Part shown: piece by piece, positions 17,197-29,338 of the stretch
How positions within the stretch are numbered: position 1 is the first letter of the stretch
Layout: every line of letters begins with the position of its first letter
NCBI GenBank assembly: GCA_018673915.1
Contig: JABHBK010000001.1
Location: 1 to 64,000, forward strand
DNA length: 64,000 nucleotides
Origin: Nitrospina sp.
GTDB taxonomy: Bacteria; Nitrospinota; Nitrospinia; Nitrospinales; VA-1
Direction: 5' to 3'
The notes under the pieces: model-generated
Told to the model about the DNA's origin: nothing
Database searches by the model: none
The model's input: the letters and a program-made list of their open reading frames with translations, nothing else
Made by a program: the position numbers and the translations under genes

Positions 17197-19065
17197 TTGT
17201 TTGCAAGTAGCTGGCTCATACTTTTGTTTCCTCTGCTCGGGTTTATTGGCCTGAGTTGGTACGGGAACCGGATATCCAGAAACAGCGTCGGGTTTGTGGG
17301 TTGCGGAACCATCGGAGCGTCTTTTTTTATGACGCTGGTGACGTTGAGCAACCTTTTGTTTTTACCGCCTGAAGAACGGGTAGGACAGGTCCAGACTCTG
17401 TATCAGTGGGTATCTGCTGGATCCTTCAAATTGGACCTAGCTATTCTGGTGGATCCCCTTTCGGTATTTATGTTCCTGGTTGTAACGGGTGTTGGATTTG
17501 TGATTCATGTCTATTCGGTAGGCTATATGCATGATGACCCAGAGTATTCCCGATTTTTTGCTTATTTAAATCTGTTTATTTTTTCGATGTTGGTTCTGGT
17601 TGCAGCGGCGGACTTCTTTTTCCTGATTGTCGGTTGGGCGCTGGTTGGTTTGGCATCATATCTGTTGATCGGTTTCTGGCGGGAAAAACCCAGTGCCGTG
17701 CTTGCCGCCCGCAAAGCCTTTGTCATGAACGTGATCGGCGATGTGGGAATGGTTATCGCCGCGTTGGTGATTTTTGAATCTTTTGGAACACTGAGTTTTG
17801 TTGATGTCTTTGCAGCCGCTCCGGGCATGTTTCGCCCTAATGACGACACCATACTTTTGATCACTCTGTTATTGCTGGTTGGTGCGTTTGCGAAATCTGC
17901 GCAATTACCCCTGCATACATGGTTGCCCGATGCGATGGAAGGGCCGACCCCCGTTAGTGCTTTGATTCATGCCGCAACGATGGTTACGGCAGGAGTCTAT
18001 TTGGTGGCCCGTTGCCATGTCTTATATGAACTGGCCCCCTACACCATGTATTTCATTGCCGGGGTGGGAATTATCACGGCGATTTTCGCGGGATCGATGG
18101 CAATGGTTCAATATGATATCAAACGCGTGATCGCCTATTCCACCATGAGCCAGTTGGGTTATATGTTTTTGGCTATGGGCATTGGTGTTTACAGCCTTGG
18201 CATGTTTCATTTGATGACCCACGCATTTTTTAAAGCTTTGCTATTTATGGCGGCGGGGAGTGTGATCCACTCTTTGGATGGCGAACAGGATATTCGGAAA
18301 ATGGGCGGGTTGCAAAAGGTCATGCCGCTGACCCACCTTACTTTTTTAATCGGTGCTTTAGCGCTGGCCGGATTTCCTTTGACCAGTGGTTATTTCAGTA
18401 AAGAGGCAATTATTCTGAGTTCTTACCATGCCGAGATGGGAAACATCGTTTTCTGGGCCATTGCGGTACTTGCGGCGGGTATGACGGCATTTTATATTTT
18501 CCGTATTTATTTATGCACTTTTTTTGGCGAGCTCCGCAGTCCGGGGGCGCATCCACATGAATCGCCTATGATTATGGTTGTCCCTTTGCTGATCCTCGCG
18601 GCTTTAGCTCTGTTGGGGGGCGTACTGGGACCCTGGGTAGACAGTTTTCTGGCACCGGTATTTGGTCATGTTGTTGAGCATTCTCATGATGCTGTATTGG
18701 AAACGATAGCCCTGGTTGCTGGCATTGGGGGCATCGCGACGGCAGGTTTATTGTATATGGTGAGTAAGGATCGCATGGATTTGGTCAAGGAGGCGATGGC
18801 TCCTATTTATGATCTGTTATTCCACAAATATTATGTGGACGAGATATATGATTTTCTAATCGTGCGCCCGACAAAAGCTATTGGTGCTTTTATGGAACAA
18901 AAAGTCGAACGTGAAGGTTTGGATTTTACCGTTGATCAGGTAGGTCTTCAGGTAAAAGAGGTCAGCCATGTTATCAGTCTTTGGCAATCTGGAAAAGTAC
19001 GAGCCTATGCTTTGAATATGATTGTAGGTGTCGTGACGATTCTATTATTTGTAGTATTCATGTAA
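17197..19065 (+). CDS. nuoL: NADH-quinone oxidoreductase subunit L
   Basis: NuoL is the distal antiporter-like proton-pumping subunit. The 622-residue protein starts with TTG at 17197. Conserved features are the Glu in helix 5 region (RFFAYLNLFIFSMLVLV), KSAQLPLHTWLPDAMEGPTPVSALIHAATMV in separate segments including the pump Lys, and the second Lys in the FSKEAI segment. The C-terminal 150 residues include the amphipathic lateral helix region and a last membrane anchor (VVTILLFVVF). Length is typical. Confidence 0.95.
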   Translation: MFASSWLILLFPLLGFIGLSWYGNRISRNSVGFVGCGTIGASFFMTLVTLSNLLFLPPEERVGQVQTLYQWVSAGSFKLDLAILVDPLSVFMFLVVTGVGFVIHVYSVGYMHDDPEYSRFFAYLNLFIFSMLVLVAAADFFFLIVGWALVGLASYLLIGFWREKPSAVLAARKAFVMNVIGDVGMVIAALVIFESFGTLSFVDVFAAAPGMFRPNDDTILLITLLLLVGAFAKSAQLPLHTWLPDAMEGPTPVSALIHAATMVTAGVYLVARCHVLYELAPYTMYFIAGVGIITAIFAGSMAMVQYDIKRVIAYSTMSQLGYMFLAMGIGVYSLGMFHLMTHAFFKALLFMAAGSVIHSLDGEQDIRKMGGLQKVMPLTHLTFLIGALALAGFPLTSGYFSKEAIILSSYHAEMGNIVFWAIAVLAAGMTAFYIFRIYLCTFFGELRSPGAHPHESPMIMVVPLLILAALALLGGVLGPWVDSFLAPVFGHVVEHSHDAVLETIALVAGIGGIATAGLLYMVSKDRMDLVKEAMAPIYDLLFHKYYVDEIYDFLIVRPTKAIGAFMEQKVEREGLDFTVDQVGLQVKEVSHVISLWQSGKVRAYALNMIVGVVTILLFVVFM

Positions 19066-19077
19066 CCGGAAAAATTT

Positions 19078-20592
19078 ATGCTATCCCTTATAATATTTAT
19101 ACCTCTTGTTGCCGCATTCGGACTTCTCATGGTCTCCAGAGAAAATGTGGCCGCCATCAAGATGGTTGGGGTAGGGGCGGCAGGGGCCAGCTTGGTCATT
19201 TCCTTATGGTTACTATATTCCTTTGATACGGCCAACCCTGAGATGCAGTTTGTTCAGATGCTTCACTGGGTACCCGCCCTGCATATCAACTATCTGGTGG
19301 GGGTGGATGGAATAAGTCTCTGGATGGTTGTGCTGACTGCGTTTCTGGGACTCCTTGCCATAATGTTTTCTTTCACCCAGAAAGAAGGGCTCCGAAATTT
19401 TGTGGCGTTAATGTTGGCTCTGGAGGCGGGAACGCTGGGAGTATTTCTGGCTCTTGATACCATTTTGTTTTATGTGTTTTGGGAGTTGATGCTGGTCCCG
19501 ACTTATTTTCTCATCGGTATTTGGGGAGAGGGCCGACGGGTTTATGCCACGATGAAATTCGTGATCTATACTTTGGTTGGAAGTCTGTTGATGCTGGTCG
19601 CTATCCTTTCCCTGACAATGGTGCACTATGGGGCGACTCATGAAGTGACTTTTGATTTGCGGACCCTTGTTCTTACACATATCGATCCATCTATGCAGGT
19701 GTGGATGTTTTTCTTCTTTTTCCTGGCTTTTGCCATTAAGGTTCCGGTTTTTCCTTTGCATAGCTGGTTGCCTCATGCCTATGTGGCTTGTCCCATCCCT
19801 GCTTTGATTTTATTGACGGGAGCCATGTCCAAAACCGGTGCTTATGGCTTTCTGCGGTTTTGCCTGCCTCTGTTTCCCGAAGCGGTTGAAAGTTTTGCTA
19901 TGGTTATTGGGTTGATGGCCGCAGCCGGAATGGTCTATGGAGCCTGGATCGCTATCGCGCAAAAAGATCTGAAGGCCTTGGTGGCATACTCCAGTATCAG
20001 TCATCTAGGGTTTATTGTGATTGGCATCTTTGCAAATAACGGGATAGGAATCGAAGGTAGTTTGCTTCAGATGATCAATCACGGCATCATCGCATCGGCG
20101 TTATTTTTGATCGTTGCCTTTATCGAGATGCGAATGGGAACCCGCAACTTGAATGAGCTTCGAGGTTTGAGTAAGGCCATGCCCGTTTTATATGGATCTT
20201 TTATGCTGATTATGCTGGCGGCTCTCGGACTTCCTGGGTTGAATGGTTTTGTCGGAGAATTTTTGATTTTGATGGGAGTTTGGACATCCAGTATGTTTTC
20301 AGGGTTATCGGGCATCCTTGTTTTGATGGGTGGGTTGTCGATTGTTTTTGCATCCATATATATGTTGTATATGTTCCAGGGATCAATGCAGGGAAACTCG
20401 AATAACTTGCCTGAAGGGATGACTGATATAGATAAATGTGAGTTCAAACTTATTTTACCCGCCTGCCTGCTTATTTTATTGATAGGCCTTTACCCCAAAC
20501 CTTTTATTGATCGCGTTACTCCTTCGGTAGATTCTTTACTCCATCTGGAAAAAACAGTCAACCTGCATGCCGGGGAAGAAAGCGACCACTAG
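19078..20592 (+). CDS. nuoM: NADH-quinone oxidoreductase subunit M
   Basis: NuoM is an antiporter-like proton-pumping subunit, 504 residues, close to the E. coli length. The ELMLVPTYFLIGIWG segment holds the conserved helix-5 Glu. FAIKVPVFPLHSWLPHAYV and AMSKTGAYGFLRF contain pump lysines. It is the last complex I gene here: the expected nuoN does not follow. Its TAG stop is part of the CTAGCAATA core of a 3'-end element. Confidence 0.95.
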   Translation: MLSLIIFIPLVAAFGLLMVSRENVAAIKMVGVGAAGASLVISLWLLYSFDTANPEMQFVQMLHWVPALHINYLVGVDGISLWMVVLTAFLGLLAIMFSFTQKEGLRNFVALMLALEAGTLGVFLALDTILFYVFWELMLVPTYFLIGIWGEGRRVYATMKFVIYTLVGSLLMLVAILSLTMVHYGATHEVTFDLRTLVLTHIDPSMQVWMFFFFFLAFAIKVPVFPLHSWLPHAYVACPIPALILLTGAMSKTGAYGFLRFCLPLFPEAVESFAMVIGLMAAAGMVYGAWIAIAQKDLKALVAYSSISHLGFIVIGIFANNGIGIEGSLLQMINHGIIASALFLIVAFIEMRMGTRNLNELRGLSKAMPVLYGSFMLIMLAALGLPGLNGFVGEFLILMGVWTSSMFSGLSGILVLMGGLSIVFASIYMLYMFQGSMQGNSNNLPEGMTDIDKCEFKLILPACLLILLIGLYPKPFIDRVTPSVDSLLHLEKTVNLHAGEESDH

Positions 20593-20626
20593 CAATAATA
20601 GTTAGCAAAGAGTTATCTCGGCTTAA
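20588..20626 (+). repeat. 3'-end element copy A (after nuoM)
   Basis: ACTAGCAATAATAG overlaps the nuoM stop. The 24 bases at 20603-20626 (TAGCAAAGAGTT then ATCTCGGCTTAA) are identical to the reverse complement of 37088-37111. No strong hairpin precedes it in this copy. Confidence 0.75.
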
Positions 20627-20675
20627 CATTCCTTGTTATCTACCTTCCCTGCTAAGAGGCTTCACAAACTTTGAC

Positions 20676-21365
20676 ATGAGATTTGGCGATAACATTGTTG
20701 ATGGTATTTTTCTGGAACGTCCGAATCGCTATCTGGCACATGTTGAGGTGGGGGGTGAGGAGGTTTTGGCTCATGTTCCTGATCCCGGTCGTCTGCCAGG
20801 ATTGATGCTGGCTGGGCGAAAAGTGCGATTGGTTTACCAGCCCAGTCCAAAACGTAAAACAGATTACACGCTAGTTTTGGTGCGGCACGGTTCAATATGG
20901 GTTTCAGTCTTTCCGGTCTTTGCCAATGCTCTGATTCAAGGAGCATTGCTGGAGCGCACACTCCCATTTCTGCAAGGCTATTCCGAATTTGCCAGCGAAG
21001 TGAAGGTGAGGAACAGTCGTTTCGACTTTAGGTTAGGCTTTCCCGTAAATCCTGCTTATGTAGAAGTGAAATCGGTGAGTTTGGTCGAACAAGGCCAGGG
21101 AAAGTTTCCCGATGCCCCGACAGAGCGGGGAGTCAAACATGTTAAGGAATTAACGGAGTTCTGCTCAATAGGCTATCGAGCGGCAGTGGTATTTGTTTCT
21201 CAACGATCAGACACCCGATCCATCACCTGCAATGATGACATCGACCCGGTTTTTGGGGAGGTGTTGCGAAAAGCAAGGGGTGAAGGAGTGGAAATTTATG
21301 GCATGAACTGCAAGGTTACTCCAACAACGATTTCCCTGAACGAAGCGGTTGAGGTAGTGCTGTGA
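20676..21365 (+). CDS. sfsA: SfsA family DNA-binding/nuclease-like protein
   Basis: This 229-residue protein matches SfsA over its full length. The N-terminal OB-like half shows RFLERPNRYLAHVEVGG-type residues and HVPDPGRLPGL. The C-terminal half has a PD-(D/E)xK nuclease-like core: RFDFRLGF, then EVKSVSLV, and FPDAPTERGVKHVKEL. SfsA was named for maltose gene stimulation in E. coli; its general role remains unclear. The gene follows nuoM after 83 bases and converges with the lipoprotein gene. Confidence 0.9.
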   Translation: MRFGDNIVDGIFLERPNRYLAHVEVGGEEVLAHVPDPGRLPGLMLAGRKVRLVYQPSPKRKTDYTLVLVRHGSIWVSVFPVFANALIQGALLERTLPFLQGYSEFASEVKVRNSRFDFRLGFPVNPAYVEVKSVSLVEQGQGKFPDAPTERGVKHVKELTEFCSIGYRAAVVFVSQRSDTRSITCNDDIDPVFGEVLRKARGEGVEIYGMNCKVTPTTISLNEAVEVVL

Positions 21366-21382
21366 ATCCTTTAATATCTCAA

Positions 21383-21856
21383 CTATTCGAGGAGTGTTTT
21401 CAGGTCGGGAATGACCACCCACTGTCCTTGATGGAGTACCCATTCCTGCTCAACAAGCAGGGTCTTTAATTTGGTCCTGGGTAGTACCGCAACTTGATAG
21501 CGGATGGTAACAATGGCTCGGGTGAAACCTTCTTCGGGTCCCTCGAGGGTAAGGACTGCAGGAACATCATTTTTGAAAAATTTTGTTTCTATATTGGTCG
21601 CTTCAAAAAAGGTGACGCGTTGGGTTATCTCCAGAGATTTTGCCATATAATGGGAACGAATGGACGGGTGGACAAACCGGGCACTGGACTTCAATGCCTT
21701 GCTCTCAAACTCAAAGTTATAAGCCTCGATACTTAAGGTCAGGTTTTCCTGAATTTTATAATGAGGGTCCAGAGTTTGGCAGGATACAAAAGCAAGCAGA
21801 AGAAGGAGAAAAAAAACTCTGGGGATAAATTGGGTTGGGAAATTGGGTCTCAGCAT
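21383..21856 (-). CDS. predicted lipoprotein, unknown function
   Basis: The 157-residue product has a lipoprotein signal: hydrophobic residues 14-24, then SC with Cys26 as the lipid-attachment candidate. The mature part alternates strands with charged helices and has the pattern of a small alpha+beta fold (QRVTFFEATNIE, then RAIVTIRYQVAVLPRTKLKTL, ending in WVLHQGQWVVIPDL). The closing QEWVLHQGQWVV motif is reminiscent of NTF2-like lipoproteins, but I do not recognise the family. It converges with sfsA at a 17-base gap. Confidence 0.6.
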   Translation of the reverse strand: MLRPNFPTQFIPRVFFLLLLLAFVSCQTLDPHYKIQENLTLSIEAYNFEFESKALKSSARFVHPSIRSHYMAKSLEITQRVTFFEATNIETKFFKNDVPAVLTLEGPEEGFTRAIVTIRYQVAVLPRTKLKTLLVEQEWVLHQGQWVVIPDLKTLLE

Positions 21857-21968
21857 GAAGTTGAATGGGTTATAAAAATTGGTGGGTAATAATTTGCTCT
21901 ATCAATTCATTGATTATAGATAAAAACAATGTGTCCTTCCACCTTATAAGGTGAATGGTTGGAGAATG

Positions 21969-22832
21969 ATGCCAAAATCAAGTAGATTTAAATCGGTGAA
22001 ACATAAAGCCGGTACGCAAGGTAGAAACAGAAAAGCTAGAGGAGTTTCAAAACCTCCGGAGAAGAAAGAGTTGACGCTTTGGGATCAAGCTTCGCGTTGG
22101 TATGACTCACTGGTGGGTAGTCAGGGCACAGATTTCCAGAAAGACATCATTATGCCGGGAGTATTCCGGCTACTGGAAGTTGGGAAGAAAGATCGGGTTC
22201 TGGATCTGGCTTGCGGCCAGGGAGTATTTTCCCGTTTTTTGGCTAAAAAAGGTATTCATGTCGAAGGGCTGGATTCTTCCTCTGAGCTGTTGAAACATGC
22301 CCGAGCGCGTTCGGGCCCTTCCATTAAATATCATGTTGGAGATGCTGGAGACGCAAAAAATTTCAAAGAAAATGTTTTCGATGGAATCGCCTGTCTGATG
22401 GCGATACAAAATATCGAAAAAATGGATATGCTTTTTAAAAGCGCAGGACAATGGTTAAAGGCAGGGAAATGTTTTGTGGTGGTAATGACGCACCCCTGTT
22501 TTCGCATTCCCCGACAATCTCACTGGGGATGGGATGAGGAAAAGAAACTCGAATACCGGCGAGTCGATCATTATTTAACAGAAACCGCCGTTCCTATTCT
22601 GACCCCGCCCTTTGCTGACCCCGATTCATTTACGCTTACATATCATCGTCCGATACAAAGTTATATTTCAAATTTGGTTCAAGCGGGTTTTTGCGTTGAT
22701 GCGATGGAAGAGTGGGTGTCGAATAAGAACAGCCTTCCCGGCAAACGATCCAAAGCAGAAAACAGGGCCCGAAAAGAGATTCCATTGTTTCTGGCTTTAA
22801 GAGCCAGGTTGATTGTCGACCCTTTAAAGTAG
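21969..22832 (+). CDS. class I SAM-dependent methyltransferase with basic N-terminal tail
   Basis: The start is taken at the ATG at 21969 with GGAG 5 bases upstream; GTG 21951 and ATG 21966 are alternatives. The 287-residue protein begins with about 35 Lys/Arg-rich residues, suggesting nucleic-acid or ribosome contact. Motif I is VLDLACGQGVFSRFL, followed by the acidic VEGLDSSSELL strand end. The rest fits a UbiE/COQ5-like Methyltransf_11 fold. The substrate is unknown. It is followed after 8 bases by a small conserved-looking gene, probably co-transcribed. Confidence 0.75.
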   Translation: MPKSSRFKSVKHKAGTQGRNRKARGVSKPPEKKELTLWDQASRWYDSLVGSQGTDFQKDIIMPGVFRLLEVGKKDRVLDLACGQGVFSRFLAKKGIHVEGLDSSSELLKHARARSGPSIKYHVGDAGDAKNFKENVFDGIACLMAIQNIEKMDMLFKSAGQWLKAGKCFVVVMTHPCFRIPRQSHWGWDEEKKLEYRRVDHYLTETAVPILTPPFADPDSFTLTYHRPIQSYISNLVQAGFCVDAMEEWVSNKNSLPGKRSKAENRARKEIPLFLALRARLIVDPLK

Positions 22833-22840
22833 AAAAAACT

Positions 22841-23188
22841 ATGCCCAGTTATAGCTATGAACTTCCTGAACAAGGGCGGCTTTTGTCTCTTGTTCGTGAG
22901 AACCTGAATAAAGTTGGTGAAGAGTGGAAGGAGGTAGCAGATTTTATGCTGGAGGGGCATGTGGAATACAAACCAATGCGAGCAAACCCTATGAAATCGG
23001 GGTTTGTGTATCAGAGGGCGAAGCTCAACTTAACACTTTATTTTCCTGAACGCATTTTTGAACATCTCCTCGACTGGTTGGATTCTGGGAAATTGGAATT
23101 GCTCAAAGCGGTGGTTCAATCTTCTCTGCCCCGACGTTCAGGATATGACATCCATGAATTCAAGATCCTCGGAATCATAGAGGGCTGA
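22841..23188 (+). CDS. small protein of unknown function (115 aa)
   Basis: I do not recognise this protein. It is soluble, mixed alpha/beta, with an amphipathic N-terminal helix (LLSLVRENLNKVGEEWKEVADF), a central strand pair (HVEYKPM, KLNLTLYFPE), a helix (HLLDWLDSGKLELLKAVVQS) and a closing strand (YDIHEFKILGII). Codon use looks like that of its neighbours. It sits 8 bases after the methyltransferase, so a shared role is possible. It converges with tgt. Confidence 0.65.
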   Translation: MPSYSYELPEQGRLLSLVRENLNKVGEEWKEVADFMLEGHVEYKPMRANPMKSGFVYQRAKLNLTLYFPERIFEHLLDWLDSGKLELLKAVVQSSLPRRSGYDIHEFKILGIIEG

Positions 23189-23219
23189 CTGCTTCACGCA
23201 AGCAACCGCTTGGTGTGCT

Positions 23220-26061
<2,842 letters not shown>

Positions 26062-26130
26062 TGCAGTCTTTTCGTTGATTTAAATGTTATTTTTTTAGAA
26101 CTCACTTGGAATGTCGGCTATGTCACTTAT

Positions 26131-27033
26131 TTAGCTTAATAACAATGTTTCAAGAATCGCTTTTTGAACATGAAGTCGGTTCTCAGCTTGATCGAAAACA
26201 ATTGAATGTTCACCATCCAGAACTTCTGATGTGATTTCCATTTCCCGGTGTGCTGGAAGACAGTGCATCACCAGTACATCTTTTTTGGCGGAATCGACCA
26301 GTTTTTGATTTATCTGGTAAGGAAGAAGGAGCTTTTTTTTCTTTTCCGTATCTTCTTCATCTCCCATACTTATCCATACATCAGTATAAATGACATCCGC
26401 ATTTTGAACTGCTTCAAAGGGGTCCTCTACAATTTCTACATTACCATGATCTCCCAGCCCTGGGGCCGGGTTGGGTTTTAAACTTTTTGGGCAGGCAATC
26501 ACAAGATTCATTCCCATTAAAGATGCACCCGTCATCCATGAATAGGCAACATTATTTCCATCTCCCACATATGCTACTTTTACTCCTTCGATGTGACCCA
26601 ATTTTTCCTTGATGGTAAAAATATCTGAAAGAATTTGTAAAGGGTGATTGAAGTCTGTAAGTCCATTGATAACAGGTATCGAAGCATGCTCTGCAAGCGC
26701 GACGACTTCCTGGTGGTCATAGGTCCTTATTAATATGCCATTCAAGTAACGGGATAGTACCTGAGCTGAATCCCTTATCGTTTCACCACGGTTTAACTGC
26801 AGTTGGTCGCCCGTCAAAAACAGTGCATGACCGCCAAGTTCAAACATGCCTACCTCAAACGATATGCGTGTTCTCGTGGAATGCTTGTTGAAAATCATAC
26901 CCAGGGTCTTGCCTTTTAAAGGTAGATGCTGGATTCCCTTTTGGCGTTTTTCTTTAAGGTCTTCAGACTTTTCGAACAAGGCGAGAATTTCTTCGCGGTT
27001 AAAGTCGTTGATGGCTAGAAGGTCTTTTTTCAT
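26131..27033 (-). CDS. argF: ornithine carbamoyltransferase
   Basis: ArgF makes citrulline from ornithine and carbamoyl phosphate in arginine synthesis. The 300-residue protein has the carbamoyl-phosphate loop HSTRTR (51-56), the FNHPLQILSD segment with His-Pro-x-Gln, the ornithine-side SMG loop (WISMGDEEDTE) and the catalytic HCLPAHR motif. It follows argD after 25 bases in the same direction. No ArgR box could be identified. Confidence 0.96.
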   Translation of the reverse strand: MKKDLLAINDFNREEILALFEKSEDLKEKRQKGIQHLPLKGKTLGMIFNKHSTRTRISFEVGMFELGGHALFLTGDQLQLNRGETIRDSAQVLSRYLNGILIRTYDHQEVVALAEHASIPVINGLTDFNHPLQILSDIFTIKEKLGHIEGVKVAYVGDGNNVAYSWMTGASLMGMNLVIACPKSLKPNPAPGLGDHGNVEIVEDPFEAVQNADVIYTDVWISMGDEEDTEKKKKLLLPYQINQKLVDSAKKDVLVMHCLPAHREMEITSEVLDGEHSIVFDQAENRLHVQKAILETLLLS

Positions 27034-27058
27034 TTTTTAGGTTTTGTTAAAACGTTTT

Positions 27059-28249
27059 CTATTTATTGTTCAATTTGGCCAGGCTGTTGGACAGCACGGA
27101 GACCAAACTATCGATTTCTTTTTTGGTGATAATGAGAGGGGGAATGAAACGCAATATATTTTGTTGGATACAGTTGATCAGGAACCCTTGTTTCATGCAG
27201 TCGATAACTATGTCGTTGCCAGGTTTTTGCAATTCCAGGGCGAGAAACATCCCGATTCCGCGGGCTTCTTTGATAATAGGGTTGTCAATTTCTTTCAAAC
27301 GCTGCAAAAAATAAGTAGCCGTTTCGTTAGCTTTGCTTAAAAAGTTCTTTTCGGTAAGTACTTGCAAGGAAGCTAATGCGGCAGAGCAGGCCAGGGGATT
27401 GCCACCAAAAGTCGCAGCATGGGTTCCTGGAACAAAAGATTTCATGACCCGATTGGTGCCTGCCATAGCCCCTATGGCGACGCCGCCGGCCATGGCTTTT
27501 GCCAGTGTCATAATATCTGGTTTCGCTTTATAAACTTCATAGGCAAAAAGTTTTCCTGTGCGACCGAAACCTGTTTGCACTTCATCAGCAATCAAGAGAA
27601 TGCCATGTTCCTGACAGATTTTTTTTAATCCTTTCAGGTAAGAGGGATCGGGGATGTTTACCCCTCCTTCTCCTTGTATAGGCTCCACCATAATTGCGCA
27701 GGTTTTTTTTGTTATTGCTTTCCGTGTGGCAGGTAAATTATTAAATGGAACATATTTAAAGCCTGGAAGGAGCGGCTTGAATCCAGTATGAAACTTTTTT
27801 TGTGCGGTTGCCGAGAGCGAACCCAGGGTGCGTCCATGAAACGAGTTGTGCATGGTAATGATTTCAGTTTGTTGGGTTTTGCCTTGGTCAAAAAAGAACT
27901 TGCGGGCAAGTTTAATGGCTGCCTCATTGGCCTCTGTTCCGCTGTTGCAGAAGAAAACTTTGTCTGCAAAACTCAGCGAAGTCAGTTTCTCTGCTAATTG
28001 GGATTGTGGTTCAATGTGGTATAAGTTGGAAACATGGATCAATTTCCCAGCCTGTTTTTTTATGGCGGAGACCACTGCAGGATGGCAATGCCCAAGGTTA
28101 TCAACGGCTAAGCCACTGACAAAGTCAATGTATTGTTTTCCTGACTTATCCCAGACTTTAGAGCCTTTTCCCTTTACCAGAGCAATGGGATAACGGCCAT
28201 ACGTTCCGGCAACGTGTTTTTTAGTAAGCTGGATGATGTTCTTGTTCAT
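27059..28249 (-). CDS. argD: acetylornithine aminotransferase
   Basis: ArgD transfers an amino group from glutamate to N-acetylglutamate semialdehyde. It is a class III PLP aminotransferase of 396 residues. The SGTEANEAAIKLAR segment (103-116) holds the phosphate-binding residues, ADEVQTGFGR (221-230) the PLP-ring Asp, and Lys251 in TLAKAM is the Schiff-base lysine. Pairing with argF supports the arginine role; it may also serve as succinyldiaminopimelate aminotransferase in lysine synthesis. Confidence 0.93.
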   Translation of the reverse strand: MNKNIIQLTKKHVAGTYGRYPIALVKGKGSKVWDKSGKQYIDFVSGLAVDNLGHCHPAVVSAIKKQAGKLIHVSNLYHIEPQSQLAEKLTSLSFADKVFFCNSGTEANEAAIKLARKFFFDQGKTQQTEIITMHNSFHGRTLGSLSATAQKKFHTGFKPLLPGFKYVPFNNLPATRKAITKKTCAIMVEPIQGEGGVNIPDPSYLKGLKKICQEHGILLIADEVQTGFGRTGKLFAYEVYKAKPDIMTLAKAMAGGVAIGAMAGTNRVMKSFVPGTHAATFGGNPLACSAALASLQVLTEKNFLSKANETATYFLQRLKEIDNPIIKEARGIGMFLALELQKPGNDIVIDCMKQGFLINCIQQNILRFIPPLIITKKEIDSLVSVLSNSLAKLNNK

Positions 28250-28464
28250 ATTATTTAGTATGTGAGAATAATTCAGGAAGAAACTTTAGCATAAAATATT
28301 CTTGAAAAATATAAAAACAGTGAAATATTCAAGCCTTTATTTTTCAGGCTGATGTTTCATTGATAGTGAAAAAGTTTATTGTGGTTGTGTAAATAAATTC
28401 AGTGATCCAGATGTCTGTCGTTTTTTGATTTTTCCGGACCAGTATGGATTCGCAATGAGGGATT

Positions 28465-29253
28465 ATGTTGGGTACATCTTCGAAGGTTAATTTTGCCAGT
28501 AGACTTTTGCACGGGTTTAGGAAAGTTCTGGATTTTGTGTTTCCGCAAAACTGTATTTCCTGCGAGGGCAAAATTAAGGAGGGAGAACTTTTCCTGTGTG
28601 CTGACTGTAGAAACGATATCGGATTTATTCGACAACCGCTTTGTTTTCTGTGCGGGGTGCCCGCAGATATTTCCTACGATTACCCACATGATGAGTTCGT
28701 CTGCGGAGATTGCAGGAAGAATCCATTTCAATTTGATCAGGCCAGGTCCCTTGGTTTTTATGACACGGTTTTGCGGACCACGATCCATCATTTTAAATAC
28801 CGTAAACAAACAGGGGTGCTCTCGGAAATGAACCTTTTGTTGGAAAAATACTTCCAAGAGAACCCAGAGTTTTGCCAGGGTTTTACTGTTTCTCCCATAC
28901 CTTTGCACTTCAACAAGATGAAGGAGAGAGGGTTTGACCAGGCCTTCCTCATTGCTCGTCAAGTGGCTAAGGTTTTGAAACTTCCGCTCGAAGGCGGATT
29001 GTTAAGGCGGGTTAAAGCTACCAGTCCACAGGCGACGATGACTCGCGCAGAAAGAGCTCGTAACATAAAAGGAGCCTTTGAAATTAATCGTCCAGAGCAT
29101 GTTTTGGGAAAAGATATTTTGTTAGTGGATGACGTATTCACGACTGGAGCAACAGTAAACGAGGCCGCAAAAATTTTAAAGAAAAATGGTGCCAGGAAGG
29201 TATATGTGTTCACCCTGGGAAGAGTGGTAGTTGGAAAAGGATTAGGGCTTTGA
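28465..29253 (+). CDS. comF: ComF family phosphoribosyltransferase-like protein
   Basis: This 262-residue protein has an N-terminal double zinc-finger region with four Cys pairs (CISC, CADC, CFLC, CGDC). A type I PRTase fold follows, with the PRPP-binding motif ILLVDDVFTTGATV near residue 215. ComF proteins support DNA uptake for transformation in naturally competent bacteria and are widespread in others with unclear roles. It is divergent from argD and converges with nhaD; no other competence gene is nearby. Confidence 0.88.
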   Translation: MLGTSSKVNFASRLLHGFRKVLDFVFPQNCISCEGKIKEGELFLCADCRNDIGFIRQPLCFLCGVPADISYDYPHDEFVCGDCRKNPFQFDQARSLGFYDTVLRTTIHHFKYRKQTGVLSEMNLLLEKYFQENPEFCQGFTVSPIPLHFNKMKERGFDQAFLIARQVAKVLKLPLEGGLLRRVKATSPQATMTRAERARNIKGAFEINRPEHVLGKDILLVDDVFTTGATVNEAAKILKKNGARKVYVFTLGRVVVGKGLGL

Positions 29254-29299
29254 GGGGATAAAAGTAAACAGTACCAATTTACGTTAGTGAAAAGTAAAG

Positions 29300-29329
29300 C
29301 AGGCGGGGCAAAGGGATTTACCCCGCCTG
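29300..29329 (-). terminator. hairpin between comF and nhaD
   Basis: CAGGCGGGG (29300-29308) pairs perfectly with CCCCGCCTG (29321-29329), loop 12 bases. On the reverse strand it is followed by the T-rich GCTTTACTTTT, so it fits a terminator for nhaD. It may also stop comF transcripts, although the forward side lacks a T-run. Confidence 0.6.
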
Positions 29330-29338
29330 GAAATAAAG

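Noticed and set aside
28321-28331. ArgR box before argD (TGAAATATTCA)
   Set aside because: The half-site spacing does not fit the 18-bp ARG box, and the region is generally AT-rich.
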